From Aphanomyces cochlioides (Eukaryota; Oomycota; Saprolegniomycetes; Saprolegniales; Verrucalvaceae): a DNA stretch of 64,000 nt. Positions within the stretch are counted from its first letter, which is position 1; the number at the start of each line of letters is the position of its first letter. The position numbers were made by a program, and so were the translations under genes. Positions 22,089-34,807 of this stretch are shown here, one piece after another. The notes beneath the pieces are model-generated. The model saw nothing but the letters and a program-made list of their open reading frames with translations. It was not told the DNA's origin and did no database searches. The DNA lies in assembly GCA_019828595.1 (NCBI GenBank), contig JAHQRK010000009.1, forward strand, positions 1,240,001-1,304,000, given 5' to 3'.

Positions 22089-24212
22089 ATGTCGACTGAA
22101 GGTGCCGAAACCTTTGCCTTTTCCGCTGATATCAGCCAGCTGTTGAGCTTGATCATCAACACGTTTTACTCGAACAAGGATGTTTTCCTCCGTGAATTGA
22201 TCTCGAACGCGTCGGATGCCTTGGACAAGATCCGCTACCAATCGTTGACGGATGCGTCGGTGTTGGACAGCGACAAGGATTTGGAAATCAAGATTATCCC
22301 TGACAAGGCCAACGGCACGTTGACGATCCAAGATACGGGTATTGGTTTGACGAAGACCGACTTGGTGAACAACTTGGGTACGATTGCCAAGTCTGGTACC
22401 AAGGCTTTTATGGAAGCGTTGCAAGCTGGTGCGGACATTTCGATGATTGGTCAATTCGGTGTGGGTTTCTACTCTGCGTACTTGGTGGCCGACCGTGTGA
22501 CGGTGCACTCGAAGCACAACGACGACGAACAACACGTGTGGGAATCCGCGGCTGGTGGTTCGTTCACGGTGTCGCCTGACCACTCGGAACCCATCAAGCG
22601 TGGTACCCGCATTGTGTTGAAGTTGAAGGAAGATATGTTGGAATACTTGGAAGAACGCAAGTTGAAGGACTTGGTGAAGAAGCATTCTGAATTCATCAGC
22701 TTCCCCATCAAGTTGTATGTGGAAAAGACGACCGAGAAGGAAGTGACGGACGACGAAGATGAAGAAGAAGAAGAAGAAAAGGAAGGCGACGACGACAAGC
22801 CCAAGATCGAAGAAGTGAAGGAGGGCGAAGAAAAGAAGAAGAAGACGAAGAAGATCAAAGAAGTGTCCCATGACTGGAACCACTTGAACGGTCAACGTCC
22901 GATCTGGATGCGCAAGCCTGAAGATGTGACGCACGAAGAATATGCTGCTTTCTACAAGTCTTTGACGAACGACTGGGAAGAACATGCTGCCGTGAAGCAC
23001 TTTGAAGTCGAAGGTCAATTGGAATTCAAGGCGTGCTTGTTTGTGCCGAAGCGCGCTCCGTTCGACATGTTTGAAGGCGGTGCGAAGAAGAAGTTGAACA
23101 ACATCAAGTTGTATGTGCGCCGTGTGTTCATCATGGACAACTGCGAAGAGTTGATGCCTGAATACTTGAGCTTCGTAAAGGGTGTGGTTGATTCGGAAGA
23201 CTTGCCATTGAACATTTCTCGTGAAACGTTGCAACAGAACAAGATTTTGCGCGTGATCAAGAAGAACTTGGTGAAGAAGTGCTTGGACATGTTCAACGAG
23301 TTGGCTGAAGATGCCGAAAAGTACAAGAAGTTCTACGAAGCGTTCTCGAAGAACTTGAAATTGGGTATCCACGAAGACTCGACGAACCGTTCGAAGATCG
23401 CCAAGTTGCTTCGCTACCACTCGACCAAGTCTGGCGAAGACCTGACGTCTTTCGACGACTACATTTCTCGCATGCCTGAATCTCAACCCGGCATTTACTA
23501 CGTGACGGGTGAATCGAAGAAGGCCGTGGAGAACTCTCCTTTCATTGAGAAGTTGAAGAAGAAGGGTTACGAAGTGTTGTTCATGGTGGACCCAATCGAC
23601 GAATATGCCGTCCAACAATTGAAGGACTACGAAGGCAAGAAGTTGATTTGCGCGACGAAGGAAGGCATGGACTTGAAGGAAACGGACGATGAGAAGAAGG
23701 CGTTTGAAGAAGCGAAGGCTGCGACGGAAGGCTTGTGCAAGTTGATGAAGGAAGTGTTGGACGACAAGGTGGAGAAGGTGCAAATTTCGAGCCGCATTGT
23801 CGAATCTCCTTGCGTGTTGGTGACTGGCGAATACGGCTGGTCTGCCAACATGGAACGTATCATGAAGGCGCAAGCTTTGCGTGACAGCAGCACGTCGTCG
23901 TACATGAGCTCGAAGAAGACGATGGAAATCAACCCGTTGCACCCGATCATCAAGTCTTTGCGTGAAAAGTCGGACGTGGACAAGAGCGACAAGACGGTGA
24001 AGGACTTGATCTGGTTGTTGTACGACACTTCGTTGTTGACTTCTGGTTTCTCGTTGGACGAGCCCACGACGTTCGCCGGTCGTATCCACCGTTTGATCAA
24101 GTTGGGTTTGAGCATTGACGACGACGACGTTGCGGAAGAAAACTTGGACGACTTGCCTCCTCTTGAAGGCGAAGAAGGTTTGGAAGAATCGACGATGGAA
24201 GAAGTGGACTAA
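22089..24212 (+). CDS. HSP90: Cytosolic HSP90 chaperone (intact copy)
   Basis: An ATP-dependent chaperone for kinases, receptors and other clients. A single exon of 707 residues. N-terminal ATPase motifs are present: [26 protein letters not shown] and [13 protein letters not shown]. An acidic/Lys-rich linker follows (run of Glu codons at 22759-22776), then the middle and C-terminal domains. It ends in MEEVD, the TPR-docking tail of cytosolic HSP90. The ATG at 22089 gives the normal N-terminus ([12 protein letters not shown]); upstream in-frame codons belong to the leader. Leucine is encoded almost only by TTG, a strong codon bias fitting high expression. A long antisense ORF is an artefact of this bias. 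Confidence 0.97.
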   Translation: MSTEGAETFAFSADISQLLSLIINTFYSNKDVFLRELISNASDALDKIRYQSLTDASVLDSDKDLEIKIIPDKANGTLTIQDTGIGLTKTDLVNNLGTIAKSGTKAFMEALQAGADISMIGQFGVGFYSAYLVADRVTVHSKHNDDEQHVWESAAGGSFTVSPDHSEPIKRGTRIVLKLKEDMLEYLEERKLKDLVKKHSEFISFPIKLYVEKTTEKEVTDDEDEEEEEEKEGDDDKPKIEEVKEGEEKKKKTKKIKEVSHDWNHLNGQRPIWMRKPEDVTHEEYAAFYKSLTNDWEEHAAVKHFEVEGQLEFKACLFVPKRAPFDMFEGGAKKKLNNIKLYVRRVFIMDNCEELMPEYLSFVKGVVDSEDLPLNISRETLQQNKILRVIKKNLVKKCLDMFNELAEDAEKYKKFYEAFSKNLKLGIHEDSTNRSKIAKLLRYHSTKSGEDLTSFDDYISRMPESQPGIYYVTGESKKAVENSPFIEKLKKKGYEVLFMVDPIDEYAVQQLKDYEGKKLICATKEGMDLKETDDEKKAFEEAKAATEGLCKLMKEVLDDKVEKVQISSRIVESPCVLVTGEYGWSANMERIMKAQALRDSSTSSYMSSKKTMEINPLHPIIKSLREKSDVDKSDKTVKDLIWLLYDTSLLTSGFSLDEPTTFAGRIHRLIKLGLSIDDDDVAEENLDDLPPLEGEEGLEESTMEEVD

Positions 24213-24561
24213 GTGGCTTGGATGCTGTTGTCGTGCGTAAATTGTATGCTAGAGGCTGTGGCAAGAGAGGGTCTGTGACCAAGGTAGAAGCAGATGACTA
24301 TTTTGCATGAAAAGTTGATCACTTTGACTTCAAATGCCGTGTGTTTGGTTTTGAGGTTGACGAGGAATGAATGTGGAGTAGTGGGCATGAAGGGGAGGAA
24401 TAGCTGGCATGGTCGAAGCCATGTCGTCTGTAATGTGGACGATGCATCGAATGGATGATGGCTGCAGAATGTTTCGAGTTGGGAAAGCGAGTCGTGGACG
24501 GCATGCCGCAAAGAGGATTCATTGATTGGATTCACAAATGTCACATGTCAATGTTTAGCTT

Positions 24562-25131
24562 GTAATAATCTAAAGGAGACTCCAAGTTTCTGCAATCTGG
24601 AGTTCCCCGAGCAAGCTTCGTGTACGCGCCTCCTGATATTTGCGGCGAATTTGGTGCTAGTCAAGCCAGAGGAGAAAGTCCAACTGCGATATTATATGGT
24701 AGAATTTGATCACTTTTCGAACAATATCTGAGAATGAATCCTCGGACATACTTGACGTTTGTATTGGACTTAACGGAAACATATTTTGTCCGAACGCTCG
24801 GACAATATTCAATATGCTCGGACATACCTGTGGTTTGTATAGGCACATAATGGGTATATTCGACGGGCGCATGTCCGAGTCGTGATGGTATGGAAAGTAA
24901 GTCATTTGCGAAATCTGCCTAATGCCTCTGTCAAACGCAAGTTGAGTGTACTCCAAGCACAGAAAGTAAGAATGGAGTTGATCTAAGGAGAGATGAAGGT
25001 CGATTCCCCCAGCGATTTTGCTGATTCCTGAGGCAACGAAGGGATGCTTCGAAATGAAAAGACGATGATTCTCTTGTTGATCGATGGAATAGGACAAGAG
25101 AATGCCTGTAGTTCACGCCACGGTCATACGC
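24562..25131. other. Spacer between left arm and MLO-like gene 3' end
   Basis: No gene is supported. The stretch 24740-24890 has several TCGGACATAC/GTCCGA words arranged as small direct and inverted repeats. Otherwise nothing is recognised. Confidence 0.35.
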
Positions 25132-27771
25132 TTACACTGAGTGCTTTTGTAGCATCTTCTCAAACTCCTACGACGCGGTTTCAAGCTGAGTGACCATTTT
25201 CCTCTCTCGTACGTCCAAGTCAATCTTGCCGTCATTGTTGCGATCCATTTGGTACACCAGTTCGCGCTATGGAGCAGCTCAGTGAGGCACGAAGAGTTTT
25301 ATCCCGACGCACCACATCGTCATGATTGAGCGATTGCCCCAACGTTTTGAAAATCGCGACGAATTCCTACGTGAACGTCAAGCTCTTGACGCGCAGGAGA
25401 GATGCTGACGTCGACAGTGATGCTGCCGCTTCCATCGGTGTCGATCATGTTGAACACTTCTTTGATCAATTGGTCTTTGGATGATTTCGTCGAGTATTCC
25501 TAGCCAAAAGGCCATTCAGCAATTGTCATGAAGAGCGAGGAGAACCTCAATGCGCGTCGAGCACCAGTGATAAAAGTCTTCAAACGTAATCTCGCCCGTG
25601 TGATGCTCGTCCAGGACGTGAACGATGCTTTGGATCTGGTCGGTCGTCATGTCTGGCGAAATCGCCTGCAAGATCGACTGCATTTCCTCCCTCGAGATCG
25701 CTCCAGACCTAAAGCACCCGTCAGTCACATGAGAGAAGGATGGAGATCGAACTGGTCTTTGTCAAAGAGGCAGAAGATGTCATTGATTTCACGCCTCTGG
25801 ATTTCCTCGTCGTATTCATGCTTGGCCTTGTACGACGTTGCTTGAGCGAGAGCATGCACTGGCTTGAGCATCACGGCAAGATCGGTGACTTCCTTCTTTG
25901 TAGCGTCGTCCACAAGCGCGACTGGCATGCTTTCGTCTGTTTTATCGCCATGCGCCACGGGGATCACTTGCGCAGCAACGCACAATGCTCGTCTTGACGA
26001 TGGTTGCGTGGCATGCTCTCGCAAGTAAACTTTCATTTCGGCCACAAAACGCAGCAAGCGCAGCGTCTGCCGAGCTTTCACAATGCGCATGACTTTCGTG
26101 ATCACTCGCGAGACCTTTATCGCTTCAACGTTGAACGAGTAGAGCCCATTCTACCGCCGGAGTCGCATCATAACGATTGTTCAAGAGGTTACGTACCCTT
26201 GGAACCATGGTGGATATGTAAGGAACAACCAGGGATGGAAGCAAGAGCAAGATGATGTAAATGACCTTGACGACGACTTGGAAATCGTCCCGTTCGAAGG
26301 ATGACAGTGCAAAGGTGCAATGCCGTGAGAAGAAAGACCAATCTCGTGAGAAACATGGCGAGGAGAACTCCATTGCCGCCGCCCAAGAGGGCCTTTTGAG
26401 CTTTCGCCAACTCGCTCGGTTCAAGATGAACGCCACCACTCGCTAGACCTTTGAGATAAGGCGGCGGCATGTCCATGGAAAGAGGAGATGCGTGTTATGG
26501 CAAGGCATTCCTTCGATTCACCTTTTCCTTCCTGTCGAGCTGTGGAGTCATTTTCGTGGAGGATTTCAGTGGCGACAAGTTGTGTAGTCGTCTCCATTCT
26601 GCTTCTCCAAGACGTTGCTGCGCTGCAGCGAAGAGGCCTGGGGACATGAGCAGCACTCGCATGTTGTGGATGCGAGCGTGAACTGCAATCGTGGTAGCGA
26701 CCAAGACGCCGCCACTGATCAAGAGCACGTACACTTCATTCTCAACAGCCCAGCAGAGAAAGAGCAGCGCCACCACGAGGATCTCGAGGGCGATCCAAGT
26801 GATGGGATCAATCTCAATCAGACGCGCGAGGACTTCGATGATGTTTAAATACTCGTTGAAGGGAAACCTGCAATGCAACAAGTTGAGTTGGATCAAGCGC
26901 TGCGGCGCTGACCGAGTTTCAGGTTCGAGCTGGAAGGCATGAGCAATGGCTTTGGCTTTCACGGGATCCTACGCTTGCGTGAATGAAGAACGAATGGACG
27001 GCAAGAGCACCGGGTGGTTGGATCGATAGTCGACAAATCGACGGCGGAGACTGATGTACCATTTCGCGCTCTCGTTTCTTGAGATTCCGCATGCGCTTGA
27101 TGCTCCATCGGTTCCTCCAGTTCGTTGACGACTCGAGCGCCAAAGCGTAGTCAGTAAGAACGACGGAGAGATACGGAGCTCGGCGTTCGAATTCGCGAAG
27201 TTCACCTTGGACACGCTCCCCCCACTTGAGGAAAACTCTTCAGCAGACGTCAAAGACATCGTCGAGGCGCTCTTTAGCGTACATGCAGAGGCAGAGAAAG
27301 ATGACAACGAAGAGGAAGAGCATCATGTGGAGGAGCTCGACTGTTGCCTGCAACTCGGTCTCTTTGTTGAGTGATCCAGACTTGGACACGACGAAGAGAA
27401 TGGAGCCGATGAACCCGAGCGTGGTCAATTCGCTGAAGATTGTGTTGAGGAATGGGAGATTGATCTCGTCTGTCGAGCGTCGGAGATGCTCAGCACCCTA
27501 AGAGGATCGATCGATGGCTGTAGTTTGAGTAGTAGACAAACCATTTCAACGAGGATCGTGAGAACGATGAGAACAGAAGCAGCAACGACTGTCGCTATGA
27601 CAGCCTTGAACTCTTCGCGAGCTTCACGAGATGTGTCTTCTACTTCTATCGCCAAGTAAGAGATTGACTAGTTGAGATGAACGTACCTCCTTCGACAGTG
27701 GTTTGGTTGCCGTCGTTGGCCAGCACCACGGCTGTTAAAAAGACAACCAGCACAGAGCGGACGCGTAGCAT
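25132..27771 (-). CDS. Seven-TM MLO-like membrane protein with C-terminal calmodulin-like module (four EF-hands)
   Basis: The start at 27771 gives a signal peptide (MLRVRSVLVVFLTAVVLA). About seven membrane segments then follow, including KAVIATVVAASVLIVLTILV, LTTLGFIGSILFVV, LHMMLFLFVVIFLCLCMY, a pair around ITWIALEILVVALLF, LAMFLTRLVFLLTALHL and VIYIILLLLPSLVVPY. Signal peptide, early TM1, ELTTLGFI, a His-led TM3 and an LRRRF...H loop resemble the MLO family. The C-terminus carries four EF-hand loops: DKDQSGAISREE, DEHHTGEITFED, DTDGSGSITVDE and DRNNDGKIDLDE, in calmodulin-like order. About ten short introns were removed. It lies entirely in the spacer between the HSP90 arms. The MLO assignment is moderate; the EF-hands are clear. 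Confidence 0.65.
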
Positions 27772-28056
27772 GCTCCTCACGAGTTGAACCAAGACCACGC
27801 TCCCTGCAACGAGGATAAGAATAGAATGCACACGAGCTATTTCAAGAGCTTTGCGATACAACTTGATTGGATCGAGAACAAAGCACCTTTGTTCAAAATG
27901 TAATTTCAATGTAAAACACAAATGCGCATGAGTCCACAGTCAAAGCTGTGCACCAGACCGTATTCATACTCTCCTTGACAAAGAAGAGCATCCTTGCCAA
28001 CTCCACGCTTTGCAGTCAACGATGGAGAGCCGCAGCGTCTACCGAAAGATCGTTGT
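27772..28056. other. Promoter region of the MLO-like gene, up to the right arm
   Basis: These 285 bases lie between the MLO-like start and the inner edge of the right inverted arm. No gene is seen. Any promoter of the MLO-like gene must lie here or inside the duplicated arm. Confidence 0.4.
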
Positions 28057-28405
28057 AAGCTAAACATTGACATGTGACATTTGTGAATCCAATCAATGAA
28101 TCCTCTTTGCGGCATGCCGTCCACGACTCGCTTTCCCAACTCGAAACATTCTGCAGCCATCATCCATTCGATGCATCGTCCACATTACAGACGACATGGC
28201 TTCGACCATGCCAGCTATTCCTCCCCTTCATGCCCACTACTCCACATTCATTCCTCGTCAACCTCAAAACCAAACACACGGCATTTGAAGTCAAAGTGAT
28301 CAACTTTTCATGCAAAATAGTCATCTGCTTCTACCTTGGTCACAGACCCTCTCTTGCCACAGCCTCTAGCATACAATTTACGCACGACAACAGCATCCAA
28401 GCCAC

Positions 28406-30531
28406 TTAGTCCACTTCTTCCATCGTCGATTCTTCCAAACCTTCTTCGCCTTCAAGAGGAGGCAAGTCGTCCAAGTTTTCTTCCGCAACGTCGTCGTCGT
28501 CAATGCTCAAACCCAACTTGATCAAACGGTGGATACGACCGGCGAACGTCGTGGGCTCGTCCAACGAGAAACCAGAAGTCAACAACGAAGTGTCGTACAA
28601 CAACCAGATCAAGTCCTTCACCGTCTTGTCGCTCTTGTCCACGTCCGACTTTTCACGCAAAGACTTGATGATCGGGTGCAACGGGTTGATTTCCATCGTC
28701 TTCTTCGAGCTCATGTACGACGACGTGCTGCTGTCACGCAAAGCTTGCGCCTTCATGATACGTTCCATGTTGGCAGACCAGCCGTATTCGCCAGTCACCA
28801 ACACGCAAGGAGATTCGACAATGCGGCTCGAAATTTGCACCTTCTCCACCTTGTCGTCCAACACTTCCTTCATCAACTTGCACAAGCCTTCCGTCGCAGC
28901 CTTCGCTTCTTCAAACGCCTTCTTCTCATCGTCCGTTTCCTTCAAGTCCATGCCTTCCTTCGTCGCGCAAATCAACTTCTTGCCTTCGTAGTCCTTCAAT
29001 TGTTGGACGGCATATTCGTCGATTGGGTCCACCATGAACAACACTTCGTAACCCTTCTTCTTCAACTTCTCAATGAAAGGAGAGTTCTCCACGGCCTTCT
29101 TCGATTCACCCGTCACGTAGTAAATGCCGGGTTGAGATTCAGGCATGCGAGAAATGTAGTCGTCGAAAGACGTCAGGTCTTCGCCAGACTTGGTCGAGTG
29201 GTAGCGAAGCAACTTGGCGATCTTCGAACGGTTCGTCGAGTCTTCGTGGATACCCAATTTCAAGTTCTTCGAGAACGCTTCGTAGAACTTCTTGTACTTT
29301 TCGGCATCTTCAGCCAACTCGTTGAACATGTCCAAGCACTTCTTCACCAAGTTCTTCTTGATCACGCGCAAAATCTTGTTCTGTTGCAACGTTTCACGAG
29401 AAATGTTCAATGGCAAGTCTTCCGAATCAACCACACCCTTTACGAAGCTCAAGTATTCAGGCATCAACTCTTCGCAGTTGTCCATGATGAACACACGGCG
29501 CACATACAACTTGATGTTGTTCAACTTCTTCTTCGCACCGCCTTCAAACATGTCGAACGGAGCGCGCTTCGGCACAAACAAGCACGCCTTGAATTCCAAT
29601 TGACCTTCGACTTCAAAGTGCTTCACGGCAGCATGTTCTTCCCAGTCGTTCGTCAAAGACTTGTAGAAAGCAGCATATTCTTCGTGCGTCACATCTTCAG
29701 GCTTGCGCATCCAGATCGGACGTTGACCGTTCAAGTGGTTCCAGTCATGGGACACTTCTTTGATCTTCTTCGTCTTCTTCTTCTTTTCTTCGCCCTCCTT
29801 CACTTCTTCGATCTTGGGCTTGTCGTCGTCGCCTTCCTTTTTTCTTCTTCTTCTTCTTCATCTTCGTCGTCCGTCACTTCCTTCTCGGTCGTCTTTTCCA
29901 CATACAACTTGATGGGGAAGCTGATGAATTCAGAATGCTTCTTCACCAAGTCCTTCAACTTGCGTTCTTCCAAGTATTCCAACATATCTTCCTTCAACTT
30001 CAACACAATGCGGGTACCACGCTTGATGGGTTCCGAGTGGTCAGGCGACACCGTGAACGAACCACCAGCCGCGGATTCCCACACGTGTTGTTCGTCGTCG
30101 TTGTGCTTCGAGTGCACCGTCACACGGTCGGCCACCAAGTACGCAGAGTAGAAACCCACACCGAATTGACCAATCATCGAAATGTCCGCACCAGCTTGCA
30201 ACGCTTCCATAAAAGCCTTGGTACCAGACTTGGCAATCGTACCCAAGTTGTTCACCAAGTCGGTCTTCGTCAAACCAATACCCGTATCTTGGATCGTCAA
30301 CGTGCCGTTGGCCTTGTCAGGGATAATCTTGATTTCCAAATCCTTGTCGCTGTCCAACACCGACGCATCCGTCAACGATTGGTAGCGGATCTTGTCCAAG
30401 GCATCCGACGCGTTCGAGATCAATTCACGGAGGAAAACATCCTTGTTCGAGTAAAACGTGTTGATGATCAAGCTCAACAGCTGGCTGATATCAGCGGAAA
30501 AGGCAAAGGTTTCGGCACCTTCAGTCGACAT
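28406..30531 (-). pseudogene. HSP90: HSP90, second copy with frameshift in the acidic linker
   Basis: Same sequence as the HSP90 at 22089-24212, in the opposite orientation. In the Glu/Lys linker an A-run has six A where the intact copy has four (plus-strand T-run at 29838-29843). The +2 shift changes frame after the Glu run and leads to a stop about 13 codons later. As read, this gives a truncated N-terminal ATPase domain, with the middle and C-terminal domains out of frame. Everything else compared, including promoter and HSE, is identical. Either a very recent inactivation or a homopolymer sequencing error would explain it. If the indel is an error, this is a second functional HSP90. Confidence 0.9.
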
Positions 30532-30602
30532 GTTGCTTGTGGATTTCCAGGAAAATTGAAAAGTGATCTTTCTGAGCCAACGCCACTGCCACTGCCGCTG
30601 GG

Positions 30603-30615
30603 TTCGAGAAAGTTC
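30603..30615. promoter_or_regulatory. Heat shock element of the second HSP90 copy
   Basis: Exact mirror of the element at 22005-22017 (TTC GA GAA AG TTC on the plus strand), 72-84 bp upstream of the copy 2 ATG. The promoter is intact even though the coding frame is broken. Confidence 0.75.
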
Positions 30616-30859
30616 GAAAAGAGAAGTGGACTTCATCCGCCAATCAGAGACCTCCAATCTCCCATCAGCCAATCCTGAGCGTCTGTTCACTGACTGCGTT
30701 CCTTTCTAGATTTGGGTATCCGGATGATCTCCGGATAAACTCCCCTGGACTGTCGCTGGTGTCTTTTGATGAATGACGCATCAGCCAATCAGAGGCAGCC
30801 ACCAACGTATCTTGCCCCACTCAGTACAACGTCACCACCCGTGGCGCCATTCCATCGCA

Positions 30860-30991
30860 CGTCCGTCGTTCCGTCTCGTCAATACTCTGTTTCTTGGCCT
30901 GGAGAGCAACGAAGTCAACGTCGTGGAGGGCCTGCTCAAAGATGACGAGCTTGGAGATTCAACGGATCGAGCAGCTTTGCTTTTTCCAGAA
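30860..30991 (-). pseudogene. Remnant of the TPR gene's last exon, right arm
   Basis: Mirror of 21629-21760. Because the parent TPR gene lies only beside the left arm, this suggests that the left arm is the original location and the right arm the derived copy (inference). Confidence 0.6.
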
Positions 30992-31030
30992 CGTCAGCAG
31001 AGGTAACCGAATTGATATCATGGAAACTTC

Positions 31031-31397
31031 CAGGATATGTTTCTAGCTGAGCCAACTTGAAACACGCATGGAATCATCGAGCGGTGGTTGGCTGTGTTCA
31101 ATATCTCTACATGCACGGTATATCCATGGAATGAAAGCCATGGTTGAGATGTAGAGGCAAGACAAGGCCGACGCTCCGATACACAGTAGGGATGATCAGC
31201 TCTTGTACCTTCAAGTTTGAACATTAGCTTTACATCCAAGTACACTTGCAGCTGCAAAAGACTGATTTGCTGGACTCTCGCAATTCTCGAGCAACTGCGT
31301 GTCTGGGATGTTGTCTTGCTGGTGCTGGGGTCGTGAGAGGCGGCTGCCCTCTTCCATGAGCGATTGCTGCTTGTTAAATCTGCTGCTTGATGTCCGT
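31031..31397. other. Spacer between right arm and MCM8 3' end
   Basis: No supported gene or RNA. Small ORFs on both strands show no recognisable domain. Confidence 0.35.
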
Positions 31398-34160
<2,763 letters not shown>

Positions 34161-34187
34161 CTTGGTGCTTCAAGTGAAATTGCCAAG

Positions 34188-34736
34188 TAACTCCATTAAT
34201 CGCCCGGTCCAGCGACGACCTAACCCCATAAAATTAGTTTTAATTGGATAAAATAGTTTTGATGAATTGTTGTGTAAATTCACTTTATCTGACCAATCAT
34301 ACTGTCAAATTACTAAGAAGCTCTAAAAGTAGAGCCCCACAAACGGAACTTGTGCAGTTCTTGCACGTTTATAATGGCTGAGCTTCATACCACGCGGACG
34401 ACGTCAGACATCCGCCCAGAAAATTGCGCTCACCGAAGCGAAGCGGAGGTTGAGTGGAAAATTTTCTGTAGGCGGATGACTCGGAGGAGGGAGCCCCCAA
34501 CGTGCACCAAAAAGGGACTTCTTTATATTTACTCTCATCGGGAAAGGCGGCAGGTAGGCCGTAAGGCCGTGCCGCCACCCTGATGAGGCCTGTTTGAGTT
34601 CTTGGCCTGGTCGTCTTGACTATTATTGGTCAAATAGTTGCCACATACGCGTCATGATTGGTTGATTATTTTATCCAATGAATTTGTTAATTTTATAGGG
34701 CTAGGTTGTCGCTGGACCGGGCGATTAATGGGGCTA
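34188..34736. mobile_element. MITE with about 50-bp terminal inverted repeats and 9-bp target duplication
   Basis: The left end (34188-34238) and the reverse complement of the right end (34686-34736) match over about 50 bp with roughly six differences; the shared core is CATTAATCGCCCGGTCCAGC. Weaker inverted similarity continues inwards (ATTGGATAAAATA on both sides). The element is flanked by a direct 9-bp repeat ATTGCCAAG (34179-34187 and 34737-34745). No transposase ORF. A 9-bp duplication with long TIRs fits a Mutator-like origin; an 8-bp hAT reading is the alternative because the ends are A/T ambiguous. Confidence 0.8.
34534..34587. other. Strong GC-rich hairpin inside the MITE
   Basis: CTCATC/GATGAG, GGG/CCC, GGCGGCA/TGCCGCC and GGCC/GGCC pair in nested order, closed by a GTAA loop of the GNRA type. 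There are small internal bulges. No known RNA family is recognised. Confidence 0.45.
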
Positions 34737-34756
34737 ATTGCCAAGTCCGCGCCAAA

Positions 34757-34777
34757 CCGGATAAATTATCCGGATAA
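34757..34777. promoter_or_regulatory. CCGGATAA and TTATCCGGATAA palindrome, displaced MCM8 promoter element
   Basis: CCGGATAA at 34757-34764 and the perfect 12-bp palindrome TTATCCGGATAA at 34766-34777 lie beyond the MITE. If the MITE and one target copy are removed, they would lie about 39-59 bp upstream of the MCM8 ATG, the distance seen at other genes with this motif. Confidence 0.45.
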
Positions 34778-34807
34778 CGCAAGGATCAAATTTCAGCATT
34801 TTTGAAT

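Larger units (their letters stand above)
21590..24561 (+). repeat. Left arm of large inverted duplication containing HSP90
   Basis: This 2,972-bp arm is repeated in inverse orientation at 28057-31030 (2,974 bp). Boundaries were read directly: left of 21590 and right of 24561 the two copies stop matching. Every segment compared is identical, and the 2-bp length difference equals one +2 A indel in the HSP90 acidic linker of the right arm. The arm contains a TPR-gene remnant, the HSP90 promoter, the HSP90 CDS and 349 bp of 3' flank. Confidence 0.93.
28057..31030 (-). repeat. Right arm of large inverted duplication containing HSP90
   Basis: Inverse copy of 21590-24561. Outer edge 31030 pairs with 21590; inner edge 28057 pairs with 24561. 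Coordinates of mirrored features sum to 52,620 outside the +2 indel and 52,618 inside it, which fits a single length difference. The arms are separated by 3,495 bp. Confidence 0.93.

Noticed and set aside
21942..24089. 715-codon ORF antisense to HSP90 (and its mirror in the right arm)
   Set aside because: It exists because HSP90 uses TTG, AAG and GAA almost exclusively, which leaves the reverse frame open. The protein is a low-complexity His/Arg/Leu/Val string without any domain.
24209..24544. 111-codon ORF overlapping the HSP90 3' end, identical in both arms
   Set aside because: Its conservation is explained by the whole-arm identity. No domain, promoter or splice support.
34574..34600. CTGATGAG word next to the MITE hairpin, as in a hammerhead ribozyme
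   Set aside because: The GAAA box is on the wrong side, the stem after it does not end in an NUH site, and stem II does not pair. It is simply one side of the hairpin.
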